A stretch of 43,056 nucleotides of DNA from Neorhizobium sp. SHOUNA12A (GTDB taxonomy: Bacteria; Pseudomonadota; Alphaproteobacteria; Rhizobiales; Rhizobiaceae): contig NZ_JALBGV010000053.1 in assembly GCF_023006505.1 (NCBI RefSeq), positions 1 to 43,056 on the forward strand. The letters are read 5' to 3'. The translations under genes and the position numbers were made by a program. Shown piece after piece: positions 1 to 7,849 of the stretch. The notes below the pieces were generated by a model. The model did no database searches and was not told where the DNA came from. It worked only from the letters and a program-made list of their open reading frames with translations. Numbering within the stretch: position 1 is the first letter of the stretch; the number at the start of each line of letters is the position of its first letter.

Positions 1-91
1 CCGCGACATCGCCCGCGCCCATGGCGGCAACGTCACCCTCGCCGACAGCCCCCGCGGCGGCTTGCGCGCCGTCGTGCGCGTTCCCGCCTGA
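1..91 (+). CDS. C-terminal end of a sensor histidine kinase (partial)
   Basis: Thirty codons, read from base 2, finish a protein that begins before the window. The last residues include AHGGNVTLADSPRGGLRAVV followed by RVPA. This resembles the G2-box end of a HATPase_c domain, the ATP-binding lid at the C-terminus of two-component histidine kinases. Family knowledge suggests an inner-membrane sensor that autophosphorylates and passes phosphate to a response regulator, but sensor and partner lie outside the window. The assignment rests on this short motif only. Confidence 0.7.
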   Translation, partial: RDIARAHGGNVTLADSPRGGLRAVVRVPA

Positions 92-108
92 TCGTTGACG
101 AGGAACCG

Positions 109-690
109 ATGCCGATCGACCTTTCCGAGATGTCCTGGCTGAACCCGCCGCCCGAAAGCCGCAAGCAGGATGGCCGATTGATTACCCGCTCCGGCCTGGA
201 AACCGATTTCTGGCAGGGCACCTATTACGGCTTTCATCGCGACAGCGGTCACTTCCTCTACCGGAGCCGAAAGGGCGACTTCACCGCCGAAACCTCCTTC
301 GTCGGGAGGTACGAGGCGCTCTACGATCAGGCCGGGCTGATGATCCGTCATGACGAAAAACACTGGATGAAATGCGGCATCGAATTCACCGATGGCGCCC
401 GCCATTTCAGCGTCGTGGTGACCAACGGCCACTCCGACTGGTCCGCCTTCCGGCTCACCGACGATTTCGAGGAAATTTCCGTCCGCGTCACCCGCATGGG
501 CGACGCCCTCTTTGTCCAGTACCGAACCGGCACACAGCCCGACTGGCGCATGGCGCGGCTCGCTTTCTTCCCACCCGAACTCACCGACCTCTCCGTCGGC
601 ATGACCTTCTGCTCGCCGCAACGCGAAGGTTTCGAGGTGGAGTTCCGGTCGTTCAGCCTCGGCGACGTCGAGAGCCGCGATATCCACTGA
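109..690 (+). CDS. DUF1349 domain protein (concanavalin A-like fold)
   Basis: A 193-residue protein starting 17 bases after the kinase stop, with GAGGAA a few bases before the ATG. The central motif YEALYDQAGLMIRHDEKHWM followed by KCGIEF is characteristic of DUF1349 proteins, a family with a concanavalin A-like beta-sandwich (older annotation: regulation of enolase 1). The length is normal, and there is no signal peptide or membrane segment, so it is probably cytosolic. Biochemical function is not established for the family. The short gap suggests co-transcription with the kinase. Family assignment is secure; role unknown. Confidence 0.88.
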   Translation: MPIDLSEMSWLNPPPESRKQDGRLITRSGLETDFWQGTYYGFHRDSGHFLYRSRKGDFTAETSFVGRYEALYDQAGLMIRHDEKHWMKCGIEFTDGARHFSVVVTNGHSDWSAFRLTDDFEEISVRVTRMGDALFVQYRTGTQPDWRMARLAFFPPELTDLSVGMTFCSPQREGFEVEFRSFSLGDVESRDIH

Positions 691-713
691 CGATATGCGG
701 ATCAGCGCCCGGG

Positions 714-1079
714 CTACATCAGCTTCCGGCCGTTCGGCACCGGCTGTTCGACGGCGGCAAGCACGATTGCACCGTTTTCGTCCTCGAATCCGAGGGTCAG
801 TACTTCCGAGCGGAACGGCCCGATCTGCCGCGGCGGAAAATTGACGACGCCGAGCACCTGCCGTCCGACAAGCGTTTCCGGGGTATAATGCACGGTGATC
901 TGCGCCGAGGATTTCTTGATGCCGATCTCCGGGCCGAAATCGATCTTCAGCTTGAAGGCTGGCTTGCGGGCTTCCGGAAACGGCTCGACCTCGATGATCG
1001 TGCCGACGCGGATGTCCACCTTTTCGAAGTCACTGAAAGTGATCTTCTCGAAGTCGGAATAGGTGATGTCCTCAGCCAT
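714..1079 (-). CDS. csaA: CsaA-like tRNA-binding domain protein
   Basis: A 121-residue protein that is essentially one tRNA-binding OB-fold: FEKVDIRVGTIIEVEPFPEA near the start, then KPAFKLKIDFGPEIGIKKSSAQIT and GRQVLGVVNFPPRQIGPFRSEVL. This is the CsaA/YgjH class, related to the C-terminal domain of bacterial MetRS; members bind tRNA and have been described as export-related chaperones. It is the last gene of a ybjN-proC-csaA minus-strand operon, 10 bases after the proC stop. The N-terminus is longer than usual because an eight-residue unit, IT(Y/F)SDFEK, occurs twice in tandem. Confidence 0.9.
   Translation of the reverse strand: MAEDITYSDFEKITFSDFEKVDIRVGTIIEVEPFPEARKPAFKLKIDFGPEIGIKKSSAQITVHYTPETLVGRQVLGVVNFPPRQIGPFRSEVLTLGFEDENGAIVLAAVEQPVPNGRKLM
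1020..1067 (-). repeat. 24-bp tandem duplication inside the csaA-like gene
   Basis: Two adjacent 24-base units encode ITYSDFEK and ITFSDFEK immediately before the OB-fold. They match at 17 of 24 bases, with most differences in synonymous or conservative positions, so the duplication is not recent. Confidence 0.75.
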
Positions 1080-1089
1080 TCGAACTCAC

Positions 1090-1908
1090 TCAGGCGCCGA
1101 GTTCTTCGGCTCTGTCGCGGGCAGCCGCGATCGCCTTGTCGAACAGCGGCTGCATGCCGTCGTCGGCCATCAGCACGGCAAGTGCCGCAGCCGTCGTGCC
1201 GTTCGGCGAGGTGACGTTCTGGCGAAGCCTGGAAGCGTCGTCCGGGGACTGGTAGAGGAGCTCACCAGCCCCCGAGACAGTTTCCCGCGCAAGCCGCATG
1301 GCGAGGTCCGCCGGCAGGCCCGCTTTTCGGCCCGCTTCCGCCATGCACTCCACGAGATAGAACACATAGGCCGGGCCGCTGCCCGAAACGGCGGTCACGG
1401 CGTCGATATCCGCTTCGCTCGAAACCCATTCCACCGGTCCGCTGACCTTGAGCAAGGATTGCACCGCTTCGCGCTGGGCTTCGGTGACCTTGGGATTGGC
1501 ATAGGCGCCGGTAACGCCGCGGCCGATCATGGCGGGCGTATTCGGCATGGCACGCACCATGGCGGATTCGCCGAGATGCTTTTCGAGATAGGCGAGCGTC
1601 TTGCCGGCCGCAACCGAAACGACGACCGTGCCGGAACCGACGACCGGCTTCAAGGGCGGCAGGACGGCATCCATCAGCTGCGGTTTGACCGCGAGAAACA
1701 GGATATCCGCGGACGCACCGTCGGGCAGCGCGGTAAAGTGATGCGCACCGGCCTCGGACATCATCGTTTTCATCGCATCGGAAGGCGATGGGTCGATGAC
1801 CGTCACGGACGCGCCGGGCACGCCCTTTTTCAGCCAGCCGGACAGCATGGCGCCGCCCATATTGCCGGCGCCGACCAGAATGATGGATCCCAACTGACCA
1901 GAGGCCAT
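1090..1908 (-). CDS. proC: Pyrroline-5-carboxylate reductase
   Basis: Catalyses the last step of proline synthesis, NAD(P)H-dependent reduction of pyrroline-5-carboxylate, in the cytosol. The 272-residue product has the Rossmann motif ILVGAGNMGGAMLSGW near the N-terminus, AVKPQ in the dinucleotide domain, RAMPNTPAMIGRGVTGAY, and the C-terminal signature AVSGSGPAYVFYLVECM. The length is typical. An open frame continues upstream to about 2118, but the ATG at 1908 is chosen because MASGQLGSIILVGAGNMG matches the usual N-terminus and because it overlaps the ybjN stop as TGATG. That arrangement indicates translational coupling. Confidence 0.97.
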   Translation of the reverse strand: MASGQLGSIILVGAGNMGGAMLSGWLKKGVPGASVTVIDPSPSDAMKTMMSEAGAHHFTALPDGASADILFLAVKPQLMDAVLPPLKPVVGSGTVVVSVAAGKTLAYLEKHLGESAMVRAMPNTPAMIGRGVTGAYANPKVTEAQREAVQSLLKVSGPVEWVSSEADIDAVTAVSGSGPAYVFYLVECMAEAGRKAGLPADLAMRLARETVSGAGELLYQSPDDASRLRQNVTSPNGTTAAALAVLMADDGMQPLFDKAIAAARDRAEELGA

Positions 1909-2408
1909 CAGCACTCGCCCACGGTTTCGAACAGAACGGCTTCCATGGCGGCCTTCGCCTCCATGCCCGACCATACGACAAACTGGAACGCCTGATAATA
2001 GGATTCGCAGGCATCGAGCGCACTCGAAAGCAGCACTTCGACCTGCTGGTTGTTGGGTTCGGCGCCGCCGGCCAACAGCAGCGACTGCCGGAAGATGACC
2101 ACGTCTTCCTGGCGCCATACGTCGAAATGGCCCATCAATACCTGGCCGTTGACGTGGCTCAGCAGGCGGATGACCTCGTTGACGCGAGCGTCGGGGATCT
2201 TGATGTCGAAAGCGCAGGCGAGATGCAGCGCTTCGAACTCCTCCATCCAGGAGAAGGAAACATGGTAGTCCGTCCAGCGGCCTTCCACGGTCATGGCGAT
2301 CTCGTCTTCACCCGACCGTTCGAACGTCCAGTCGTTCGAGGCAGCAACGAATTCGATCATATCGACCGGATTCGACTGGCGTTCGATTTCCATTTCCATA
2401 AGCGTCAT
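1908..2408 (-). CDS. YbjN domain-containing protein
   Basis: A 166-residue protein with the YbjN fold (type III secretion chaperone-like): DWTFERSGEDEIAMTVEGRW, then an FSWMEEFEALHLACAFD strand-helix segment and VLMGHFDVWRQEDVVIFRQSL. E. coli YbjN has been linked to stress tolerance and motility, but its molecular role is unclear. Rhizobial YbjN proteins commonly precede proC, as here. The start at 2408 has AGAAGG about seven bases upstream; the frame is open back to 2489 but that extension reads as non-coding. The stop overlaps the proC ATG by one base. Confidence 0.9.
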   Translation of the reverse strand: MTLMEMEIERQSNPVDMIEFVAASNDWTFERSGEDEIAMTVEGRWTDYHVSFSWMEEFEALHLACAFDIKIPDARVNEVIRLLSHVNGQVLMGHFDVWRQEDVVIFRQSLLLAGGAEPNNQQVEVLLSSALDACESYYQAFQFVVWSGMEAKAAMEAVLFETVGEC

Positions 2409-2782
2409 GCGGCACCTTCTTGACCGGAATGAATGCGAATTCGTGCGGTAAAACGCCAAAAACACGCGAACACTAACCGGGAACAACACTGTCGATGATC
2501 GTCCGACGCTTCCAGAATAACGCAGTCACCCTGTCTGGAGCTTACCAAGCCGTTTCGAATCATCCTTTAAAATCAGTGTACCTAGACGGAGTCCGGCTGC
2601 CAGCCCCTCCATCGGTTTTTACATGGGCAAAACTTGAAACATGGTTCGCAGCGGAGATCAGAACCGAGTCATAAGCGACTCTGGACGCTGGCTTTTTTGA
2701 CAGTGTCCACAGGGTGTCACTTTTTTGTTTCAACACCTGCGCCCGCGCCGAAAATCTGTTCGGCACGGTTCGATCGGAGAGC

Positions 2783-2838
2783 CCACACGAATGCGGAACC
2801 TCATAGTAAAATAATAATATGGCTCCGCATTCGCGTGG
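2783..2838. repeat. Long imperfect hairpin with AT-rich loop
   Basis: Arms of 18 bases (2783-2800 and 2821-2838) pair at 16 positions around ACGAATGCGG / CCGCATTCG. The 20-base loop (2801-2820) is almost pure A/T, in sharp contrast to the surrounding GC-rich DNA. There is no U-tract after either arm, so it does not look like a simple terminator. It could be a REP-type element, an extruding cruciform or part of an RNA. Confidence 0.7.
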
Positions 2839-3194
2839 CCTTCGGCGTCTTGTCGGGGCTTCCGGCCCCTACAGGTGATCATCTCGCCTCGCTGCGTGGC
2901 TTTATTCGCGCCCGTCCTTTCGGGACAGGCCTGCCACTTGCACGGCTCAACCGAACCGGACATGGCTGTCCGGGGGAGGCTTGATAGGAAGGCTTGCCTT
3001 TCAGCGCACCCTCCATGGCTTTCACCTCTTCCACCATCGCCGCACGTTACGGTTCTGATGAAAGCGCCGGCTCCCGCCTGCCCGCGAACGTCTCGCGAAA
3101 CACTCCGGCGACGGAAGCAAGCGGATTGTAGGCAGGGCTTGGAGGGGCGGGGAAGGTATTGGGTACGCCCTTTTCCTCTCCCCATGGGAGGAGA

Positions 3195-3227
3195 AAAGAA
3201 AAACAGCATCTTAGCTGACGAGCTAAG
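3195..3227 (-). terminator. Rho-independent terminator of ubiK
   Basis: A perfect 7-bp stem CTTAGCT/AGCTAAG with a GACG loop (3210-3227) is followed, on the minus strand, by a U-rich run corresponding to the A-rich bases 3192-3205. It lies about 50 bases beyond the ubiK stop. Confidence 0.65.
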
Positions 3228-3274
3228 TGCTAGATTTTACGCAAGAGAGGCAGATCGTCCCCGGGAAACGCAGA

Positions 3275-3529
3275 TCACTGCCCCGAAAGCTTGGCTTCCA
3301 GCGCTTCGATCCGCGCCTTCAGCGCTTCGTTTTCGTCGCGGGCGCGGGCTGCCATTTCGCGGACGGCCTCGAATTCCTCGCGCTTGACGATATCCATGCT
3401 GTTGAGGAACCGCTCGGCCTGGGCGTGAAATGCGGTTTCGACCTCCTTGCGCACCCCTTGGGCAGCGCCAGCGGCATCGGTCATCAGCCGCGCGAAGTCG
3501 TCGAGAATGCGGTTCGTGCCGGTTGCCAT
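3275..3529 (-). CDS. ubiK: UbiK-type accessory factor (BMFP domain)
   Basis: An 84-residue coiled-coil protein of the membrane fusogenic/BMFP family. The N-terminal half reads NRILDDFARLMTDAAGAAQG and the C-terminal half is a heptad-rich helix (FEAVREMAARARDENEALKA). In Enterobacteria this family (YqiC/UbiK) assists the ubiquinone biosynthesis complex at the membrane and forms trimers. Length and architecture are as expected. The ATG at 3529 is preceded by GGGAG about nine bases upstream. It is transcribed away from lgt as a single gene. A role in ubiquinone synthesis here is inferred from the family. Confidence 0.9.
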   Translation of the reverse strand: MATGTNRILDDFARLMTDAAGAAQGVRKEVETAFHAQAERFLNSMDIVKREEFEAVREMAARARDENEALKARIEALEAKLSGQ

Positions 3530-3718
3530 GGTTCTGAACTCCCATATCGTCTGGCCGGCAATCCGGCCGGCGAATGTCCATAGGGTTCAAGTAGGGCCTG
3601 TGCGGGCCGCTTGCAAGCATCATCCACCGTTCGCATGAGCACTCGCTTAGATTCACCTTGACCGTCGATGGCCGCAACGCCATGTTCCGCGCAATGCCGT
3701 TAGGTTGGACCCTGTAAT

Positions 3719-4573
3719 TTGTACGAAGCGCTTCATCTTTTCGCTCTGATGCCGTTCCCGAACATCGATCCGGTGGCCTTCTCCATCGGCCCGCTCGCCA
3801 TCCATTGGTATGGGCTCGCCTATGTCGCCGGCATCATGCTCGGCTGGTTTTATGCGCGTCGGCTGGCTGCCAACGCTTCCCTGTGGAGAGACGGCCAGTC
3901 GCCGATTACGGCTGCCCAGCTCGACGACTTTCTCGTCTGGGTCGCGGCCGGCATCGTGCTTGGCGGCCGCATCGGTTATATCCTCTTCTACGACATGGCG
4001 GCCGTGGCCGCGAATCCCATCCGCGCGATCGAGATCTGGAACGGCGGCATGTCCTTCCATGGCGGCTTCATCGGCGCAACGATCGCGATGATCATCTTCG
4101 CCCGCCGCAATGCCATTCCGGTCTGGAGCATGTTCGACACGGTCGCAGCCGTCGTGCCTTTCGGCCTGTTCTTCGGCCGCATCGCCAATTTCATCAACGG
4201 CGAACTCTGGGGACGTCTCAGCAGCGCGCCCTGGGCGGTCGTCTTCCCGACCGGCGGCCCGTTCGCGCGCCATCCGAGCCAGCTCTATGAAGCAGGCCTC
4301 GAAGGCATCGTGCTGGTACTCGTCCTCGCCCTGCTGATGTTCCGTTTCAAGGCGCTGAAAGTCCCTGGCACCATCGCCGGCACCTTCGTCGTCGGTTACG
4401 CGCTCTGCCGTATTTTTGTGGAATTTTTCCGCGAGCCGGATGCGCAGCTCGGTTATCTGCTCGGCACTAATTGGCTGACCATGGGCATGGTTCTGTCGCT
4501 GCCGATGATCGCAGCAGGCCTTTGGGCCATTGTCCGGGCCCGCGCGGCGGCAACGTCCGCGGCGAAAGCTTGA
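3719..4573 (+). CDS. lgt: Prolipoprotein diacylglyceryl transferase
   Basis: Transfers diacylglycerol from phosphatidylglycerol to the lipobox cysteine of prolipoproteins in the inner membrane, the first step of lipoprotein maturation. Multiple hydrophobic segments surround IHWYGLAYVAGIMLGW, MSFHGGFIGA and the signature GRIANFINGELWGR, with the conserved His, Arg and Asn residues. The frame opens at a TTG (3719) with weak GGA spacing; an in-frame ATG at 3749 (MPFPNIDPVAF) has no ribosome binding site, so TTG is favoured but not certain. The stop is 14 bases before the next gene. At least two lipobox-bearing substrates (7850, 9800) lie nearby. Confidence 0.96.
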   Translation: MYEALHLFALMPFPNIDPVAFSIGPLAIHWYGLAYVAGIMLGWFYARRLAANASLWRDGQSPITAAQLDDFLVWVAAGIVLGGRIGYILFYDMAAVAANPIRAIEIWNGGMSFHGGFIGATIAMIIFARRNAIPVWSMFDTVAAVVPFGLFFGRIANFINGELWGRLSSAPWAVVFPTGGPFARHPSQLYEAGLEGIVLVLVLALLMFRFKALKVPGTIAGTFVVGYALCRIFVEFFREPDAQLGYLLGTNWLTMGMVLSLPMIAAGLWAIVRARAAATSAAKA

Positions 4574-4587
4574 GGGAGGCACACCCG

Positions 4588-5688
4588 GTGAGCACTCCCC
4601 TCACAGAGAAGATCAAGACCCTGATCCGCACCAACGGCCCGATCAGCGTCACCGACTATTTCGCGCTGTGCCTCGCCGATCCGGAATACGGCTATTATCG
4701 CACCCGCGAGCCTTTCGGCCGTCACGGTGATTTCATCACCGCGCCGGAGATCAGCCAGTTGTTCGGCGAGATGATCGGCGTCTTCATGGTGCACGCCTGG
4801 CAGCAGCACGGAACGCCCACGGGCGTCCGGCTGGTGGAGATCGGCCCCGGCCGCGGCACGATGATGACCGACATGCTGCGGGTGATCAAACGCATCGCGC
4901 CGCGCTTTTTCGAAGACCTGCACGTGCATCTGGTCGAGACCAGCGAGCGTTTGCGCGGCGTCCAGCGCATCACGCTCGAGGCTTTCTCGACCAAGATTTC
5001 CTGGCATGACAGTTTCGAGGAAGTCCCCGAAGGTTTCACGCTGATCGCCGCCAACGAATTGTTCGACGCGATCCCGATCCGCCAGTTCGTCAAGACGCCG
5101 ACCGGTTTTCGCGAACGTCTCGTCGGCCTTAACGCCGAAGATGAACTCGGCTTTGCCGCCGGCGTCGCGACGCTCGACCCGCAGCTCCTTTCCTCGCCCC
5201 TCGCCGGCATTCCCGACGGCACGATCTTCGAACTGTCGCCGGCCCGCCAGGCGGTGATGCTGACGCTGTGCGAACGCTTGAGGACCTTCGGTGGCACGGC
5301 TCTGATCATCGACTACGGCCATCTGGTCACCGGTTTCGGCGATACGCTGCAAGCCATCCGCCACCATGACTACGATCCGCCGCTCGAAAATCCCGGCGAA
5401 GCGGATCTCACCAGTCATGTCGACTTCGAGGACCTCGCACGCATTGCCGTTTCCACGGGCGTGCACTTGAACGGCGGCTTGCACCAGGGTGATTTCCTGT
5501 TCGGCCTCGGCCTTGCCGAGCGGGCGACCGCGCTTGCCAAGGACAAGGAGCCGACCGAACAGCGCCTGATCGCCGCCGCCGTCGATCGGCTTGCCGGCGA
5601 AGGTGCCGGCAAGATGGGCGAACTCTTCAAAGTCATCGCGGTATCGAGCCCGGCATTGAAGCTGATGCCGTTCCGGGCGGTGGAGTGA
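4588..5688 (+). CDS. MidA/NDUFAF7-family SAM-dependent methyltransferase
   Basis: A 366-residue class I methyltransferase of the COG1565 group. ADPEYGYYRTREPFGRHGDF and ITAPEISQLFGEMIG precede the SAM-binding VEIGPGRGTMMTDML, followed by ANELFDAIPIRQFV. Human NDUFAF7 methylates an arginine of a complex I subunit during assembly; bacterial substrates are mostly unproven. The GTG start at 4588 follows GGGAGG and gives the usual N-terminus STPLTEKIKTLIRTNGPISV; frames further upstream overlap lgt. Close spacing and shared strand with lgt and pgeF suggest one transcription unit, an order common in rhizobia. Confidence 0.93.
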   Translation: MSTPLTEKIKTLIRTNGPISVTDYFALCLADPEYGYYRTREPFGRHGDFITAPEISQLFGEMIGVFMVHAWQQHGTPTGVRLVEIGPGRGTMMTDMLRVIKRIAPRFFEDLHVHLVETSERLRGVQRITLEAFSTKISWHDSFEEVPEGFTLIAANELFDAIPIRQFVKTPTGFRERLVGLNAEDELGFAAGVATLDPQLLSSPLAGIPDGTIFELSPARQAVMLTLCERLRTFGGTALIIDYGHLVTGFGDTLQAIRHHDYDPPLENPGEADLTSHVDFEDLARIAVSTGVHLNGGLHQGDFLFGLGLAERATALAKDKEPTEQRLIAAAVDRLAGEGAGKMGELFKVIAVSSPALKLMPFRAVE

Positions 5689-5820
5689 ACAGCGGCCGTC
5701 AATTCATCAACCGATTGACATCCGCCCTTTTCTTGCGCCACTCTCGCCCTAAATCGAAGCAGCGGGCACGCCTTGAGAGAAGCCCAAAACCTCTTCAAAT
5801 CAACGGGATAGATAACACCG

Positions 5821-6615
5821 ATGCGGGACAGACCCTTGCCGGAGCCGATCGAGAGCCCCCTGTTGAACGACAGGGCCGGCGCCCGTGTTCGTCACGGTTT
5901 CTTCACCCGCAAGGGCGGCGTTTCCGAAGGTTTGTACGCCGGTCTCAACGTCGGCATCGGCTCTGACGACGACCGCGAGAAGGTGATCGAGAACCGCAAC
6001 CGGGTGGCCTCCTGGTTCGGCCTGCCCGTCGAAAAGCTGGCGACCGTCCACCAGGTCCATTCGCCCGACGTCTTCGTCGTCGACGAGACCTATGCCGGCG
6101 AACGGCCGAAGGTCGACGCGATGGTGACGAGTGTGCCGGGCGTGGCACTCGGCGTGCTTGCTGCCGACTGCGGCCCGATCCTGTTTGCCGACGGCGAGAA
6201 CGGCGTGATCGGTGCCGCCCATGCCGGCTGGAAGGGTGCGCTGACCGGCGTGCTCGAAAACACCATCGAGGCAATGATCTCGCTGGGCGCCGCGCGGGAA
6301 AACATCACCGCGGTCCTCGGCCCCTCGATCGGCCCGGCGAGCTACGAGGTCGGCCCGGAATTTGTCGAGCGGTTCCTGGGCTACGACCCGTCCTATGAGG
6401 CCTTCTTCACATCGTCATCGAATACGGGGCATTCTATGTTCGACCTGCCCTCGCTGACCATAAGGCGGCTGAGGGCTGCCGGGGTGCGGGCAGAAAGCCT
6501 CGGCCTCGATACCTATCCGGATGCGGAACGGTTCTATTCCTACCGCCGCACCACCCACGCCAAAGAGCCGGATTACGGCCGTCAGATTTCAGCAATCGCA
6601 CTTCAGGAGAATTGA
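5821..6615 (+). CDS. pgeF: Peptidoglycan editing factor PgeF (YfiH/laccase domain)
   Basis: A 264-residue YfiH-family protein. The metal-site residues lie in VHQVHSPDVFVVD, LAADCGPILFAD and GAAHAGWKGALTGVLENTI, and the family signature GPSIGPASYEVGPEF follows. Family members were named polyphenol oxidases or purine phosphorylases. In E. coli, PgeF hydrolyses mis-incorporated serine from UDP-MurNAc-linked precursors, keeping L-Ala in peptidoglycan stems. It is cytosolic and of typical length. It sits 132 bases after the methyltransferase and one base before the RBS-bearing M24 gene, so it is probably co-transcribed with both. Confidence 0.93.
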   Translation: MRDRPLPEPIESPLLNDRAGARVRHGFFTRKGGVSEGLYAGLNVGIGSDDDREKVIENRNRVASWFGLPVEKLATVHQVHSPDVFVVDETYAGERPKVDAMVTSVPGVALGVLAADCGPILFADGENGVIGAAHAGWKGALTGVLENTIEAMISLGAARENITAVLGPSIGPASYEVGPEFVERFLGYDPSYEAFFTSSSNTGHSMFDLPSLTIRRLRAAGVRAESLGLDTYPDAERFYSYRRTTHAKEPDYGRQISAIALQEN

Positions 6616-6616
6616 T

Positions 6617-7768
6617 ATGGCCCTGCATTTCGAGAGGAGCGAATACGCCGACCGGCTGACGCGGCTGACGGAGAAGATGCGCGCCGACAAGCTGGATGCG
6701 CTTTTGATCTTCGCCCAGGAAAGCATGTACTGGCTAACCGGCTACGACACGTTCGGCTACTGCTTTTTCCAGACCCTGATCGTCAAGGCGGACGGCAGCA
6801 TGACACTGCTCACCCGCTCCGCCGACCTGCGCCAGGCCCGCCACACCTCGATCGTCGAGAACATCGTCGTCTGGGTCGACCGGGTGAATGCCGATCCGAC
6901 CCTCGACCTCAAGAACCTGTTGAGCGACATGGACCTGCTCGGCGCCAGGATCGGCGTCGAATACGATACCCACGGCATGACCGGCCGCATCGCCCGCCTC
7001 CTCGATAACCAACTCGCCACCTTCGGCCAGATCAGCGACGCCTCCTACCTGGTCAGCGCACTGCGCCTGGTCAAAAGCCCGGCGGAAATCGCCTTTGCAC
7101 GCCGCGCTGCCGAGCTTGCCGACGATGCGCTCGATGCAGCGCTGCCACTGATCAGGGCCGGCGGCGGCGAGGCGGAAATCCTCGCCGCAATGCAGGGCGC
7201 CGTCTTTCTCGGCGGCGGTGACTACCCCGCCAACGAGTTCATCATCGGCTCCGGCGCCGATGCCCTGCTCTGCCGCTACAAGGCCGGGCGCCGCAAGCTC
7301 GACGCGACCGACCAGCTGACGCTCGAATGGGCGGGAACAGCTGCGCATTACCATGCGGCGATGATGCGCACGGTCGTTGTCGGCGAACCGTCGCCTCGCC
7401 ACCGCGAACTCTACAAGGCCTGCCTCGAAACCATCAAGGCGATCGAGGAAGTGCTGCGCCCCGGTCAGACATTCGGCGATGTCTTCGACACCCATGCCCG
7501 CATCCTCGACGAACGCGGCCTGTCGCGCCACCGCCTCAACGCCTGCGGTTATTCGCTCGGCGCGCGCTTCTCGCCCTCCTGGATGGAGCACCAGATGTTC
7601 CATTTCGGCAATCCTCAGGAGATTTTGCCGGACATGACGCTGTTCGTGCACATGATCATCATGGATTCCGACAGCGGCGCGGCGATGACCCTCGGCCACA
7701 CCTACCTGACGACCGAAGGCGATCCGCAGCCACTTTCCCGCCATGCTTTGGAGCTCATTCAGCGCTGA
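6617..7768 (+). CDS. M24 (Xaa-Pro peptidase/creatinase-fold) family protein with altered active site
   Basis: A 383-residue protein with a creatinase-type N-terminal domain (QESMYWLTGYDTFGYCFFQT) and a pita-bread C-terminal domain (LVKSPAEIAFARRAAELAD onward). The start at 6617 has AGGAGA six bases upstream. Canonical M24 metal ligands are not where expected. The first Asp strand reads LTLEWAGTAAHYHAAMMRTV, the usual HGIG histidine region reads CGYSLGARFSPSWMEH, and the two terminal Glu positions fall at FVHMIIMDSDSG and TLGHTYLTTEG. This looks closer to the DoeA (ectoine hydrolase) or creatinase branches than to a metal-dependent aminopeptidase. Substrate unknown. Confidence 0.85.
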   Translation: MALHFERSEYADRLTRLTEKMRADKLDALLIFAQESMYWLTGYDTFGYCFFQTLIVKADGSMTLLTRSADLRQARHTSIVENIVVWVDRVNADPTLDLKNLLSDMDLLGARIGVEYDTHGMTGRIARLLDNQLATFGQISDASYLVSALRLVKSPAEIAFARRAAELADDALDAALPLIRAGGGEAEILAAMQGAVFLGGGDYPANEFIIGSGADALLCRYKAGRRKLDATDQLTLEWAGTAAHYHAAMMRTVVVGEPSPRHRELYKACLETIKAIEEVLRPGQTFGDVFDTHARILDERGLSRHRLNACGYSLGARFSPSWMEHQMFHFGNPQEILPDMTLFVHMIIMDSDSGAAMTLGHTYLTTEGDPQPLSRHALELIQR

Positions 7769-7788
7769 ATGCTCAAAAAATCAGGCAA

Positions 7789-7817
7789 TTGACAGTTTGG
7801 GAAAGCAAACTCTAAGC
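7789..7817 (+). promoter_or_regulatory. Probable sigma-70 promoter for the lipoprotein gene
   Basis: A consensus TTGACA (7789-7794) is followed after 17 bases by CTAAGC (7812-7817), compatible with the loose rhizobial -10 (CTATAT-like). The next start codon is at 7850. Confidence 0.55.
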
Positions 7818-7849
7818 TCCTGCCGAGGAATCTGTGGCGGGAGACGGGT

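Larger units (their letters stand above)
2409..3274. other. Long gene-free spacer rich in palindromes
   Basis: About 870 bases between divergent ybjN and convergent ubiK hold no convincing gene. Small open frames exist on both strands but lack ribosome binding sites, domain motifs and coding-like codon use. Several inverted repeats occur: a long AT-looped hairpin (2783-2838), TGTcGGGGC/GCCCCtACA (2851-2873), a perfect CCGGACA/TGTCCGG (2956-2973), AAGGC/GCCTT near 2991, and CTTAGCT/AGCTAAG (3210-3227). The clustering suggests a REP/RIME-like repeat or a structured RNA, but neither can be proved from one copy. No tRNA cloverleaf was found. Confidence 0.6.

Noticed and set aside
372..1214. A 280-codon frame overlapping the DUF1349 and CsaA-like genes
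   Set aside because: Crosses two well supported genes in another frame and is Arg/Pro-rich.
2560..2640. A possible tRNA or small RNA gene near ybjN
   Set aside because: I could not fold an acceptor, anticodon and T-loop arrangement or find GTTCRANYC.
2730..3209. A 159-codon open frame over the palindrome-rich spacer
   Set aside because: No SD, no domain, Cys/Arg/Gly-rich composition unlike its neighbours. It resembles spurious frames called over structured or repeated DNA.
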